In this document: piece after piece, positions 1 through 8,368 of the stretch
Numbering within the stretch: position 1 is the stretch's first letter
How the letters are laid out: every line of letters starts with the position of its first letter
Assembly (NCBI RefSeq): GCF_900111765.1
Contig: NZ_FOIB01000002.1
Span: 434,001-498,000, forward strand
Direction of reading: 5' to 3'
Length of the DNA: 64,000 bases
Source: Myxococcus fulvus
GTDB lineage: Bacteria; Myxococcota; Myxococcia; Myxococcales; Myxococcaceae
Notes under the pieces: model-generated
The model's input: only the letters and a program-made list of their open reading frames with translations
What the model was told of the DNA's origin: nothing
Databases searched by the model: none
Position numbers and translations under genes: made by a program

Positions 1-479
1 CGTTTCCCCAGGACGGAGTGCTCGTGCTGAAGCTCGACGGCGACGGCGTGGGGACCTTCGCGCGCATGGACTCGGCCGATGTTCCCCTGGCTCCCGATGA
101 GCACAGGCTGAGATACCGCATCAGGAACGGCCGCTTCCGACTGGGGGCGGAGTCCTTCTTCTTCCAGGAGGGACACGCCAGGCGCTACGAGCGTGCGCGC
201 TACGCGGAGCTGAAGACCGCCGACAACGGCAACAGCGTCCTCGCGGGCCTGCGCGACAAGGAGCGGAAGCCGCTGGGCGCCAACTCCGCTGACGACGTCG
301 ACGAGACGACCATCATCGACACTCCCGACGAGGGCGATGTGAACTCCATCATCGATGCGCCCACGGATGTCGATGCGCCCACCACGGTCGATGCGCCCTC
401 CATCGACAGCCCCAGCGCGGCGGACGCTTCTACCGACGTCGACACTCCCAACGAAAAGGCGCCCACCGTCATCGAGTAG
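1..479 (+). CDS. GDYXXLXXD-type protein, C-terminal fragment with Asp/Pro-rich tail (5' end outside window)
   Basis: The reading frame is open from the first base, so the gene starts upstream and only about 158 codons are visible. The first ~90 visible residues, around PLAPDEHRLRYRIRNG and FFFQEGHARRYERARY, look to me like the C-terminal module of the myxobacterial GDYXXLXXD protein family, whose role is unknown. The rest is a low-complexity tail repeating D-x-P and DAPT units. The stop is TAG after APTVIE. A related DNA copy of the APTVIE segment recurs 50 bp downstream, outside the frame, so the tail was probably longer and has decayed. Function is not known. The family call rests on recall of its C-terminal pattern and is moderate. 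Confidence 0.55.
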   Translation, partial: FPQDGVLVLKLDGDGVGTFARMDSADVPLAPDEHRLRYRIRNGRFRLGAESFFFQEGHARRYERARYAELKTADNGNSVLAGLRDKERKPLGANSADDVDETTIIDTPDEGDVNSIIDAPTDVDAPTTVDAPSIDSPSAADASTDVDTPNEKAPTVIE

Positions 480-770
480 CCCTTGCGAGGATACCTCCCG
501 ATGATGCGGCGCCTACTGTCATCGAGCAGCCCTCGCGGGCGACTCCTGACGGCGAGGTGCCTGCGCGTCATCCAGCCCCCTCGCAGCGGTGACTCCCGAT
601 AGCGCGTATCCCACTGACATCCTGCCCCTCGCCGGGGGTGACACGGACGACGCAGCCCCCACCGGCCTCACGCTCCTCTCGCATCGAGGAGATTGAATCC
701 GCCGACGCGGCTCCCTCCTCCAGCCCCCTCGCAGGGTCGGCGCCCGCTGCCCATCATCCAGCCCCCTCCC
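459..770 (+). repeat. Decayed tandem repeats at and beyond the end of the first gene
   Basis: The segment beginning GCGCCCACCGTCATCGAG at 459 recurs as GCGCCTACTGTCATCGAG at 509, a period of 50 bp. Fragments matching CCAGCCCCCTCGCAG occur near 571 and 718, with a shortened one near 755. The first copy is coding and contains the stop codon (TAG where the second copy has CAG). The 50-bp period would be 17 codons with one base lost. This stretch (480-858) holds no convincing gene apart from these remnants and the regulatory box at its end. Confidence 0.5.
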
Positions 771-808
771 CCCTCGGCATTGACTCCCGGACGGGTTTCG
801 CGCATCAT

Positions 809-846
809 CTTGTTGATTTCGATAATCAAAATCAAAATCATCAAGA
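809..846 (+). promoter_or_regulatory. AT-rich Fur-like box upstream of the heme oxygenase pair
   Basis: In a very GC-rich window this 38-bp stretch is strikingly AT-rich. It has a perfect inverted repeat TTGATT-N5-AATCAA at 813-829, followed by three further ATCA units (826-844). The GATAATCA core resembles the NATWAT hexamers of Fur boxes. It ends just before the ribosome binding site (AAGGAG) of the gene at 859. Iron- or heme-responsive control of the heme oxygenase is the natural inference. The match to the Fur consensus is partial. Confidence 0.45.
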
Positions 847-858
847 AGGAGACACGCG

Positions 859-1113
859 ATGCTCGGTCAGGGATGCGGCAAGAGGGTGCTCGCGCGGGGG
901 CCATGCGCCGAGGTGACGCGTTGCACCTGCGGTCACATCCACCTGGCGATGGGGCCGGTGACGATTCGTGTCGAAGAGGAAGTGCTGCGCGCCATCGGCA
1001 TGACGCTGGCCGAGGCGGTGCACAACCTGGATGAGCCCGAGCGCCCGCACGCAGACGACGCGGAGAGCGCGCCCTCGATGCAGGCCCCGACGTTCGGCGG
1101 GTGGAAGCAGTGA
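859..1113 (+). CDS. Small Cys-containing protein coupled to heme oxygenase
   Basis: This 84-residue protein has an AAGGAG ribosome binding site 7 bases before its ATG. Cysteines lie at residues 5, 16, 22 and 24, and the core TRCTCGHIHLAMGPVTIRV (about 20-38) carries a C-x-C-G-x-x-H motif that could bind a metal. It resembles small proteins of the DUF6686 type (Cys/His motif, then G-x-x-T/V-L and a helix), but I cannot confirm that family. Its stop overlaps the GTG start of the heme oxygenase (GTGA), so the two are translationally coupled. The Fur-like box lies directly upstream. A role in heme or iron handling is inferred from context only. Confidence 0.6.
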   Translation: MLGQGCGKRVLARGPCAEVTRCTCGHIHLAMGPVTIRVEEEVLRAIGMTLAEAVHNLDEPERPHADDAESAPSMQAPTFGGWKQ

Positions 1114-1922
1114 GCGCCACCGGGACGTTGCGTCTGCCGCGCAACGAGCAGTCCGCACGCGTGCGTCGACTGAGCGAGAGCGAGGCGGAGGCCCTCCAAC
1201 CCGTGGCCCCCACCGCCGCGCCGCTGTCCGTGCTGCTCACGGAAGGCACGGCGCGAGCGCATGAGCAGGCCGAGCGCTCGGTATTCCTCCAGTCCCTCTT
1301 CGGCGGCTCCTGGGAAGGCGTCTACGGCCAGTACGTCCGCGCCCAGCACTACGTCAGCTACCTGCGCCAGCTCCACATGCTCTACGCCACGTACGAGAGC
1401 GTGCTGCCCCGCGCCGCGCGCACGGCGCTGACGCCCGTGCTGCTGATGCCGGAGCTGCGGCGCACGGACGCGCTGGAGGCGGACCTGGCGTACTTCTGCG
1501 GTGAGACGCGCACGGAGACCTTCGCGTGCGTGGAGACGCGGCTGCACGCCGAGCGCCTGCGCGAGGTCGCCGAGGACGCGCCGCACCTGCTCGTGGCGCA
1601 CGTCTATGCGCGGTGCGTGCTGGACCTGTTCACCGCGCCGGAGCGCTCACGCCTCGTCGCGAGCGCCTTCGAGCTCGAGGACTCCCGCGGCACGCTGTTC
1701 CACGGCTCCGCCACGCCCGACGAGCTGACGGCGCTGCGCGTGCGGCTGCACTCGCGCATCGACGGCCTGGAGCTGGAGGAGGACGAGGCGCGCGAAATCA
1801 TCCAGGAGGCGCGCATGGCCTTCCGGCTCCAGGCGCTCGTGTGCGACGAGCTGGCCCGGGGCGCGACGGGAATCTCCCCGCCGTCGGGCGGCTACCGGGG
1901 CGGGTTCAGCGCCTCCCAGTAG
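1110..1922 (+). CDS. Biliverdin-producing heme oxygenase family protein
   Basis: Heme oxygenases open the heme ring with O2 and electrons to give biliverdin, CO and Fe2+, typically to use heme as an iron source. The 270-residue protein has the proximal-helix pattern LTEGTARAHEQAERS with the candidate axial His at about residue 51, the following aromatic-rich helix, and the C-terminal EIIQEARMAFRLQALVCDEL helix typical of the family. The distal helix, usually YLGDLSGGQ, reads YARCVLDLFTAPERS and lacks the flexible glycines, so activity is uncertain. GTG at 1110 overlaps the upstream stop; an in-frame GTG at 1101 is the alternative. The first ~37 residues are an extra N-terminal region. The 3' end overlaps the convergent SDR gene by 31 bp. 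Confidence 0.75.
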   Translation: MSATGTLRLPRNEQSARVRRLSESEAEALQPVAPTAAPLSVLLTEGTARAHEQAERSVFLQSLFGGSWEGVYGQYVRAQHYVSYLRQLHMLYATYESVLPRAARTALTPVLLMPELRRTDALEADLAYFCGETRTETFACVETRLHAERLREVAEDAPHLLVAHVYARCVLDLFTAPERSRLVASAFELEDSRGTLFHGSATPDELTALRVRLHSRIDGLELEEDEAREIIQEARMAFRLQALVCDELARGATGISPPSGGYRGGFSASQ

Positions 1923-2704
1923 TTGGGCAGTCCGCGCAGGTGGTTGCCGCCGTCCACGTCCAGGCTCTCGCCCGTCACCCAGACGGAGTCCTCGGAGCAC
2001 AGGAACATCACCACCCGCGCCACCTCGTCCGCCAGCGCGTGCGCGCGCCCCAGCGGCGTGCGCGCCAACAGCTCGCGGTGCATCGTCGGCCCCTCGATGA
2101 AGGCCGCGGCCTGGGGCGTGTGGGTGGCGCCCGGCGCGACGACATTCACGCGGATGTTGTGACGCCCCAGCTCCAGCGCCGCCGCGCGTGAGAGCTGGGC
2201 GAGCGCCGCCTTGGACGCGCTGTAGTGCCCCAGGCCCTCCGACACCACCGTCTGGCACAGCGACGAGACATTCACGACCGCGCCCGGCTGATTCCGGGCG
2301 ATGAGCGCGCGGGCGAAGGTCTTCAAGCAGAGGAAGGGCCCCTTCAGGTTCACCGCGAACAGCCTGTCCAGTTCGTCCTCGGGCAGGTCCATCAGCAGCG
2401 ACAGCGACACCGTGCCCGCGTTGTTCACCAGGATGCCGGGCAGCCCCAGCTCGCGCGTGGCGCACTCGTGGGCACGCTCGACGTCGTCCACCCGACACAC
2501 GTCTCCCGCGAAGGGGACGGCGCGCGCGCGCCCCTCCGCCTCGCGATTGAGACGCTCGGCCGCCTCCACCACCTTCGTCTCCGTGCGTCCGAAAACGAGC
2601 ACGTGGGTGCCCTCGCGCATGAGCCGCGAGGCGACGGCCAGACCGATTCCCTGCGCACCACCCGTGACGATGGCGCATTGAGAGAGGAGCTTCACCGTTC
2701 TCAC
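1892..2704 (-). CDS. SDR family NAD(P)-dependent oxidoreductase
   Basis: A classical short-chain dehydrogenase/reductase of 270 residues. It has the nucleotide-binding TGGAQGIG motif at 14-21, NNAG at 94-97, and the catalytic Ser (147/148), Tyr161 and Lys165 in YSASK. The C-terminal LDVDGG pattern is also typical. The substrate cannot be read from sequence. The start is uncertain: GTG at 2704 and GTG at 2695 are both possible, the latter better placed behind a GGTGAG element. The gene runs tail to tail with the heme oxygenase and shares 31 bp with it, so the two messages have complementary 3' ends. Confidence 0.85.
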   Translation of the reverse strand: MRTVKLLSQCAIVTGGAQGIGLAVASRLMREGTHVLVFGRTETKVVEAAERLNREAEGRARAVPFAGDVCRVDDVERAHECATRELGLPGILVNNAGTVSLSLLMDLPEDELDRLFAVNLKGPFLCLKTFARALIARNQPGAVVNVSSLCQTVVSEGLGHYSASKAALAQLSRAAALELGRHNIRVNVVAPGATHTPQAAAFIEGPTMHRELLARTPLGRAHALADEVARVVMFLCSEDSVWVTGESLDVDGGNHLRGLPNYWEALNPPR

Positions 2705-2782
2705 CCCCGAGTGTCGTGTCTCTCGGAAGCTAGCAATGGCTCCTCTCCGCGAGCATTGTACCGCGGGCCACTTGGCGTCGAC

Positions 2783-4507
2783 TCAGGCCGCCTCGTCCTC
2801 GGAGAGCAGGTCCGCGAACGGCGAGGCGTCCTCACCCAGTGCCTTGTAGAGCGCCTCCACCTTCTCCAGCTCGCGCTTGAGCGCCTTGTGGTGGTTGCGG
2901 TTCTTCACCAGGCTCTCGCGGCCCAACAGCTTGAAGCCGTCGTCGCGCCCCACCTGCCGGATGGCCACGCCCAGCACCAGTCCGCGGAACGCATCCGCCA
3001 GGTCCAGGTCCAAGGGCGCGTTGCGACGGCGCGCCTCCGCGACGAACGCCTGCGCCGCCGCCTTCAGCGCGTCCGGCAGCGGCTTGCCACCCGGCGCCTG
3101 CTCGTAGTCGAGCGCGCGCGCCACGTGCTTCTCGTGGAGCACCAGCTCACCACCGGAGACGGCGTGCTCCACCATGGCCAGCGTGTACGCACGGCGCACG
3201 ATGTTGTCGAGCTGCCGCAGGTTGCCCGGCCACGCGCTGCCGACGAGCAGCCGCTCCGCGTCCGGCGTCACGCGCGCGTTGCCCTCGGGGGAGCGCTCGC
3301 GGTGGCGGCGCTTCACCATGTACTGCGCCCAGAGCGGGATTTCGTCCTGACGCTCCTGCAGCGCGGGCATGCGCACGGGCAGCACGTTGACGCGGTAATA
3401 GAGGTCCTCGCGGAAGCGGCCCGCGCGCACCTCGGCGTGCAGGTCCGCGTTGGTGCCGATGATGAAGCGCACGTCCGCCTGACGCTCACCGGTGCCCTCG
3501 CCCAGCGGGCGGTAGCTGCGCGACTCCAACAGGTGCAGCAGGCCCGCCTGCGCCTTGAGCGACAGCTTGTCGATTTCGTCGATGAACAGCGTGCCGCCGT
3601 CCGCGCGGGCCACGCTGCCCGGCGCGTCGCGCACCGCGCCCGTGAAGGCGCCCTTCTTCCAGCCGAAGAGCTCCGCCATCTGGAGGTCCTCGGGAACCGT
3701 CACCAGGTCCAACGTCTCGAAGGGCTTGCCCCGACGGTTGGAGCGCTCGTGGCACCAGCGCGCCAGCCGGGACTTGCCCGCGCCCGTCGCGCCGCTGATG
3801 AGGATGGTCTCGTCCTGCAGCGCGAACACCCGCAGGATGGGCAGGAGTTCCGCCATGGAGCGCCCCACCACCGGCAGGTACTCGTCCACCTCCGGCGTGG
3901 CCACCGGACGCTGCGGCAGGCCGGCCAGGTACGGCGCCGCCACGTCCGCCAGCAGTTGGAGCCGCTCGCCGGACTCGCGCCAGACGAACTCCTGCCCCAT
4001 GGCGGCCAGACAGTCCGCCTCCAGGGAGATCATCCCCTCGATGCTGCCGCCCGGCGTGCGCAGGGGCAGCACGCACACGTGCGTGGCGTGACGGCCCAGG
4101 AAGCGCTGGCGGCTCTCGTTGCTGTGGAAGCCCGCCAGCCCCGGGTCACCCGTCACCGGAGCGTCCGGCGCGTGCGGCTGCACCGTGCCCACGTTGACGT
4201 CGATGGACACCGCGCAGCGATGCTCCACCACCGCCCGCCACGCCGTGGCCGACGTGAAGAAGGGCGTCCCCACACTCGCATCCGTAATCTCAGTGGCGCC
4301 CACATCCAGCGCGGCCAGGCGCCGGTAGGCCTCCCCCGGGCGCAGGTGGACGATTCCGCGAAGCACGCGGGCTCGGGCTGCGTACCGACTGGACGCAACG
4401 GCGTCCTGCGCCACGGCCAACATGTGCTTCAGGGTGGTGGTCGCAGCGGTCTCGAAATCCTTCGCCCCCCGCAGCGCGCTCATGAGCTGCGGCATCTCCT
4501 CGTGCAT
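2783..4507 (-). CDS. Sigma-54-dependent transcriptional activator with GAF-like sensor
   Basis: This enhancer-binding protein opens sigma-54 RNA polymerase complexes with an AAA+ motor. The 574-residue form starts at the ATG 7 bases after GGAGG; in-frame upstream Mets lack such a site. Residues 20-195 look like a GAF-type sensory domain. The AAA+ domain has Walker A GATGAGKS (239-246), a complete GAFTGA loop (286-291) that contacts sigma-54, and Walker B TLFIDEI (306-312). The C-terminal ~100 residues are Lys/Arg-rich with a possible helix-turn-helix (DDGFKLLGRESLVKN) but not a standard Fis domain. It is divergent from the kinase gene at 4838; whether it controls that operon is unknown, and I found no clear -24/-12 site there. 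Confidence 0.85.
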   Translation of the reverse strand: MHEEMPQLMSALRGAKDFETAATTTLKHMLAVAQDAVASSRYAARARVLRGIVHLRPGEAYRRLAALDVGATEITDASVGTPFFTSATAWRAVVEHRCAVSIDVNVGTVQPHAPDAPVTGDPGLAGFHSNESRQRFLGRHATHVCVLPLRTPGGSIEGMISLEADCLAAMGQEFVWRESGERLQLLADVAAPYLAGLPQRPVATPEVDEYLPVVGRSMAELLPILRVFALQDETILISGATGAGKSRLARWCHERSNRRGKPFETLDLVTVPEDLQMAELFGWKKGAFTGAVRDAPGSVARADGGTLFIDEIDKLSLKAQAGLLHLLESRSYRPLGEGTGERQADVRFIIGTNADLHAEVRAGRFREDLYYRVNVLPVRMPALQERQDEIPLWAQYMVKRRHRERSPEGNARVTPDAERLLVGSAWPGNLRQLDNIVRRAYTLAMVEHAVSGGELVLHEKHVARALDYEQAPGGKPLPDALKAAAQAFVAEARRRNAPLDLDLADAFRGLVLGVAIRQVGRDDGFKLLGRESLVKNRNHHKALKRELEKVEALYKALGEDASPFADLLSEDEAA

Positions 4508-4837
4508 CCACTCGCCTCCGTCCGGTGCCATCCGAGAGTACCCGCCAAGGGCCGCATCGGAGGGGAGGCAGTGTAGCGGAGATGAAGAACGCGGAAGGAG
4601 CGGCCCCTCCTTCCGCGTTCCCGAACCTCGCTGACGGCTGGGCACCCGGTTTCCCGTGGCGCCGCGCCGAAACTCCATGCGTGATTCATGCCAAACACGC
4701 ATTTTACGTCTTTTCAGGGGTTTGAGTCCGGAAGGGGCCTCCAGAGGCCCGAAACCGCGTCCAACTGGTACGCAGCCGCGTCCCAACGCGACGCAGGTGA
4801 GACTTGTGAGGGGGGCTCGCTATGCTCGACACCCCTT
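4508..4837. promoter_or_regulatory. Divergent intergenic region between sigma-54 activator and kinase
   Basis: No gene is supported in these 330 bp. The region contains two perfect inverted repeats (4587-4620 and 4735-4750) and a locally AT-richer stretch near 4690-4725 (ATTTTACGTCTTTTCA) where the kinase promoter may lie. No convincing sigma-54 or sigma-70 promoter could be assigned. Confidence 0.4.
4587..4620. other. Perfect 14-bp inverted repeat in a divergent promoter region
   Basis: GAACGCGGAAGGAG (4587-4600) and its exact complement CTCCTTCCGCGTTC (4607-4620) flank a 6-base loop. It looks like a strong terminator stem but has no T tract and lies upstream of both flanking genes. It could therefore be an attenuator in either 5' leader, a protein-binding site, or an insulator between divergent transcripts. 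Confidence 0.6.
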
Positions 4838-7800
4838 ATGACGGAGTTTTCTCGGCTTCCCGCGCTGCCTGGGGTGGGAGCGACCATCGGCCCGTACGAG
4901 CTGCTCGAGGTGCTCGGGCAGGGGGGCATGGGCGTCGTCTACCGGGGGCAGCATCCGGAGACGGGCGAGGCGGTGGCGGTGAAGACGGTGCGCGCGGCCT
5001 CGGAGGTTCCGCTGGCCAGCATCCGTCGGGAAATCCATGCGTTGCGCCGGCTCCGGCACCCGGGCGTGGTGCGAATCGTCGCGGAGGGCGTGACGCGGGG
5101 GCTGCCCTGGTACGCCATGGAGCTGCTCCGGGGACAGACGCTGCGGCTGGCCACGCCCGCGCCGGGGACGGGCCCGCTGGACGGCGAGCGGCTGAGGACG
5201 ACGCTCAATCTGACCCGGCGGCTGTGCTCGGCGCTGGCGTTCCTGCACGGCAACGGGCTGGTGCACCGGGATCTCAAACCGGAGAACGTCTTCCTGCGTC
5301 CGGATGGGACGCCGGTGCTGGTGGACTTCGGCATCGCCGCGCGCTTCGGCGGCTCACGCGGGCGCGAGACGCTGGACGTGAGCGGCGTGGTGGTGGGCAG
5401 CGACACGTACATGGCGCCGGAGCAACTCCGGGGCGACTACGTGGACGCGCGCGCGGACCTCTATGCCCTGGGCTGCATCCTCTACGAGCAGCTCACGGGA
5501 CGGCCACCCTTCGTCCCCGGCCGCGAGGGACCGCTGCCCCATCAGCACCTGCACCTGGCGCCCGTGCCGCCGGGACTGCGCGTGGAGAGCGTGCCCGCGG
5601 CGCTGGATGCGTTGGTGTTGAAGCTGCTCGCCAAGCGCCCCCAGGAGCGGCCGGGATACGCGCAGGACGTGTCGTCCGCGCTCGAGGCCCTGGGCGCGGA
5701 GCACGGTGAGGAGGGCGCCGCCGCGGTGCCCCGGACGCCCGCCTATCTGTATCGGCCGGACCTGTCGGGACGCGGCGGTGAGCTGGGCCGGCTGATGGCG
5801 GCGCTCGACGCGGCGGCGCGCGGACAGGGCGGCCGGGTCTTCCTCGGCGGAGAGAGCGGCGCGGGCAAGACGCGGCTGGCGCTGGAGCTGGCGGCGGAGG
5901 CCGGCTGGCGGCGCATGGCGGTGGTGACGGGCGAGTGCGTGGCCATGGGCGAGGGCGGCACGGATTTGCACGCCGCGCCCCTCCAGCCCCTGCGTCCGCT
6001 GCTGCTCGCGGTGGCGGACCGCTGCAACGAGCGCGGCGCGGCCGAGGCGGCGCGGCTGCTCGGTCCGCGGGGCCGCGTCCTCGAGCCGTACGAGCCGTCC
6101 TTGTCGCAGCTGCCCGGTCAGCGCGAACTGCCCGAGCCCCCTGCCCTGCCCGCGCCCGAGGCGCGCCTGCGCGTGTTGTCCGCGCTGCGAGACACGCTGT
6201 GCGCGCTGGCGGAAGCCCAGCCGCTGCTGCTGGTGCTGGATGACCTGCAGTGGGCGGACGAGCTGACGCTGAGCTTCCTGTTGGAGCTGGACGCGCGGCA
6301 CCTGGCGAAGCGGCCGGTGTTGCTCGTGGGCACCTACCGGATGGACCAGATGGGGCAGGCCCTGCGCGAGGTGGTGGGCGCGTCCGACGCGGTGCGCGTC
6401 GAGGTGGGCCGGCTGGACGCGAGGAGCGCGGGGCAGATGGTGCGCGGCATGCTCGCGCTGCGCGAGGTGCCCGAGCCCTTCGTCGACGCGCTGGTGCACG
6501 AGACGAGCGGCAACCCCTTCTTCATCGCGGAGTACCTGCGCGCCGCCATCGACGCGGGCCTGCTCTTCCGCGCGCCGTCCGGCGAATGGCTCTTCGGGGC
6601 GCAAGGCAGCGCCGGCGGCCGTCCCCTGCCCCTGCCCGGCAGCATCGCCGAGCTCATCGAGCGGCGCCTGTCGGACCTGGGCGAGCACGGGCGCGCGCTG
6701 GCGGAGGTCGCCTCGGTGCTGGGGCGCGAGCTGGATGAAGAGCTGCTCGTGTCCGCCGCCGCGCTGCCGGCGGGCGCGAGCGCGGAGGCCGTGGACGAGC
6801 TGCGGCGTCGGCAGGTGCTGGAGGAGTCCGACGGAGGCCGGCTGCGCTTCGTGCACGACAAGCTGCGCGAGGTGGCCTACGCGAGAATTCCGGACCCGCG
6901 CCGACGCGCGCTGCACCATCGCTGCGCGGAGCGACTGGAGACGCAAGGCGCGACGTCTCCCTCGGGCCTGACGCCGCTGGCCGCGGGGCTCGCCCACCAC
7001 TGGTCCCGCGCGGGAGTGCCCGAGCGGGCCAGCGGCTGGTTCGCGCGGGCGGCGGACGCGGCGCGCGCGGCGTATGCCAACAACGACGCCATCTCCTTCT
7101 ACGAGTCCGCGCTGCGCGAGGCCGCGGCGTCCTCGGGGAACGCGCATGCGTCCGGCCCGGACGCGTCCCAGGTGGCGCTGGATGTCGTCTGGGAATCGCT
7201 GGGCGAGGTGCTCGCGCTCACCGGACGACAGCAGGCCGCGCGTCAGGCCTTCCTCCATTCCCTGGCACGGATTGAGCAAACCCAGCGTGTCCGTCGCGCC
7301 AATGTGCTGCGGAAGGTGGGCAAGTCCTTGCAGACGCACCATCAGAACGAGGAAGCGCTGCGGGTGTATGCCCAGGCCCAGGCCGAGCTGGGACCCATGC
7401 CCGACAGCGTCTCCTCCGCGCCCGGGCAGGTGGAGGCCGCGTGGTGGCACGAGTGGGTGCAGCTCCAGGGTGAGCGCATCACCGTGCACTACTGGCTGGC
7501 CCAGCTCGACGAGATGCGGGCCCTGGTGGAGGGAGTGCGTCCGGTGATGCGGGCCCACGGCACGCCGCTGCAGCGCGCGCGGTTCTTCAACTCGCTGGTG
7601 CAGATGCAACTGCGCAGCGAACGCTATCGAGCATCGACGGAGACCGTGGCCCACGCCCGGGCCTACGCGGAAGCGGCGCTGGAGTCCGAGGGGGAAGCGG
7701 AGCACGCGGGAGCCCGGTGCGTGGTCGCCATGGTGTTGCTCTTCCATGGCGCGCTGGACGAGGCACAGAGCTGGATGGAGGAGTCCCTCCGCGGAGCCGA

Positions 7801-8296
7801 GCGGCAGGGAGACGTGACGCTGCAGACGCGCTGCCTCACCTACCTCACCGTCATCCTCCGCTTGAGGGAGCGGGTGGCGGAGGCGAGCGAGGCGACGGAG
7901 CGCACGGTGGAGCTGGCGACGCGCTCCGGCATGTCGGACTACCTGGGCGCGGCGCACGCCACCCGGGCCTGGGTGGCCTCGCGCGCCCAGGACCTCGTCT
8001 CGGCGAGACAGGCCGCCACCGAGTCGCTGCGGCTGTGGCAGGCGCTCTCGCTCGTGTACCCCTTCCAATGGCTCGCACGCTGGCCCCTGCTCGCCGTGGA
8101 GCTCTCGGAAGGAGCGCTGCCCCAGGCGTTGGAGCAGGCCCGGGCGATGCTCCAGGTCCACCAGCAGCGGCAGCCGGACGTGCTCACGCAGATGTTGACG
8201 CAAGCGTTGGCACAGGCGGACGCGGGCCGGATGGAAGAAGCGCGGACCACACTCATCCAGGCCTGTGAGTCGGCTCGGCGGCTCTGCTATCTGTAA
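4838..8296 (+). CDS. Serine/threonine protein kinase with AAA-16 ATPase and TPR-like region
   Basis: A 1152-residue PknK-like signalling protein. The N-terminal kinase has GQGGMGVVY (28-35), the ATP-binding Lys49, HRDLKPEN (143-150), DFG (163-165) and the APE-like MAPEQL. A STAND/AAA-16 ATPase follows, with Walker A GGESGAGKT near 337-345 and a Walker B LLLVLDDLQWAD. The C-terminal half is helical and TPR-like, as in proteins that scaffold partners. The in-frame region upstream of the ATG at 4838 does not look coding, so that ATG is chosen, although its ribosome binding site is weak. The next gene starts 72 bp downstream and leads into ycaO and tfuA, so this protein may regulate that operon. 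Confidence 0.9.
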   Translation: MTEFSRLPALPGVGATIGPYELLEVLGQGGMGVVYRGQHPETGEAVAVKTVRAASEVPLASIRREIHALRRLRHPGVVRIVAEGVTRGLPWYAMELLRGQTLRLATPAPGTGPLDGERLRTTLNLTRRLCSALAFLHGNGLVHRDLKPENVFLRPDGTPVLVDFGIAARFGGSRGRETLDVSGVVVGSDTYMAPEQLRGDYVDARADLYALGCILYEQLTGRPPFVPGREGPLPHQHLHLAPVPPGLRVESVPAALDALVLKLLAKRPQERPGYAQDVSSALEALGAEHGEEGAAAVPRTPAYLYRPDLSGRGGELGRLMAALDAAARGQGGRVFLGGESGAGKTRLALELAAEAGWRRMAVVTGECVAMGEGGTDLHAAPLQPLRPLLLAVADRCNERGAAEAARLLGPRGRVLEPYEPSLSQLPGQRELPEPPALPAPEARLRVLSALRDTLCALAEAQPLLLVLDDLQWADELTLSFLLELDARHLAKRPVLLVGTYRMDQMGQALREVVGASDAVRVEVGRLDARSAGQMVRGMLALREVPEPFVDALVHETSGNPFFIAEYLRAAIDAGLLFRAPSGEWLFGAQGSAGGRPLPLPGSIAELIERRLSDLGEHGRALAEVASVLGRELDEELLVSAAALPAGASAEAVDELRRRQVLEESDGGRLRFVHDKLREVAYARIPDPRRRALHHRCAERLETQGATSPSGLTPLAAGLAHHWSRAGVPERASGWFARAADAARAAYANNDAISFYESALREAAASSGNAHASGPDASQVALDVVWESLGEVLALTGRQQAARQAFLHSLARIEQTQRVRRANVLRKVGKSLQTHHQNEEALRVYAQAQAELGPMPDSVSSAPGQVEAAWWHEWVQLQGERITVHYWLAQLDEMRALVEGVRPVMRAHGTPLQRARFFNSLVQMQLRSERYRASTETVAHARAYAEAALESEGEAEHAGARCVVAMVLLFHGALDEAQSWMEESLRGAERQGDVTLQTRCLTYLTVILRLRERVAEASEATERTVELATRSGMSDYLGAAHATRAWVASRAQDLVSARQAATESLRLWQALSLVYPFQWLARWPLLAVELSEGALPQALEQARAMLQVHQQRQPDVLTQMLTQALAQADAGRMEEARTTLIQACESARRLCYL

Positions 8297-8368
8297 CCCG
8301 GTTGACCGCAGGTGCTTCCTTCCACCCGCCAGGGCCTCGGGGCCCGTGGCCTTGTTTCCGAGGTGCGC

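Noticed and set aside
2225..4576. Very long + strand open frame of 783 codons opposite the SDR and sigma-54 activator genes
   Set aside because: It is antisense to two well-recognised genes, rich in Arg/Gln/His/Leu as expected from GC-rich shadow frames, and has no domain.
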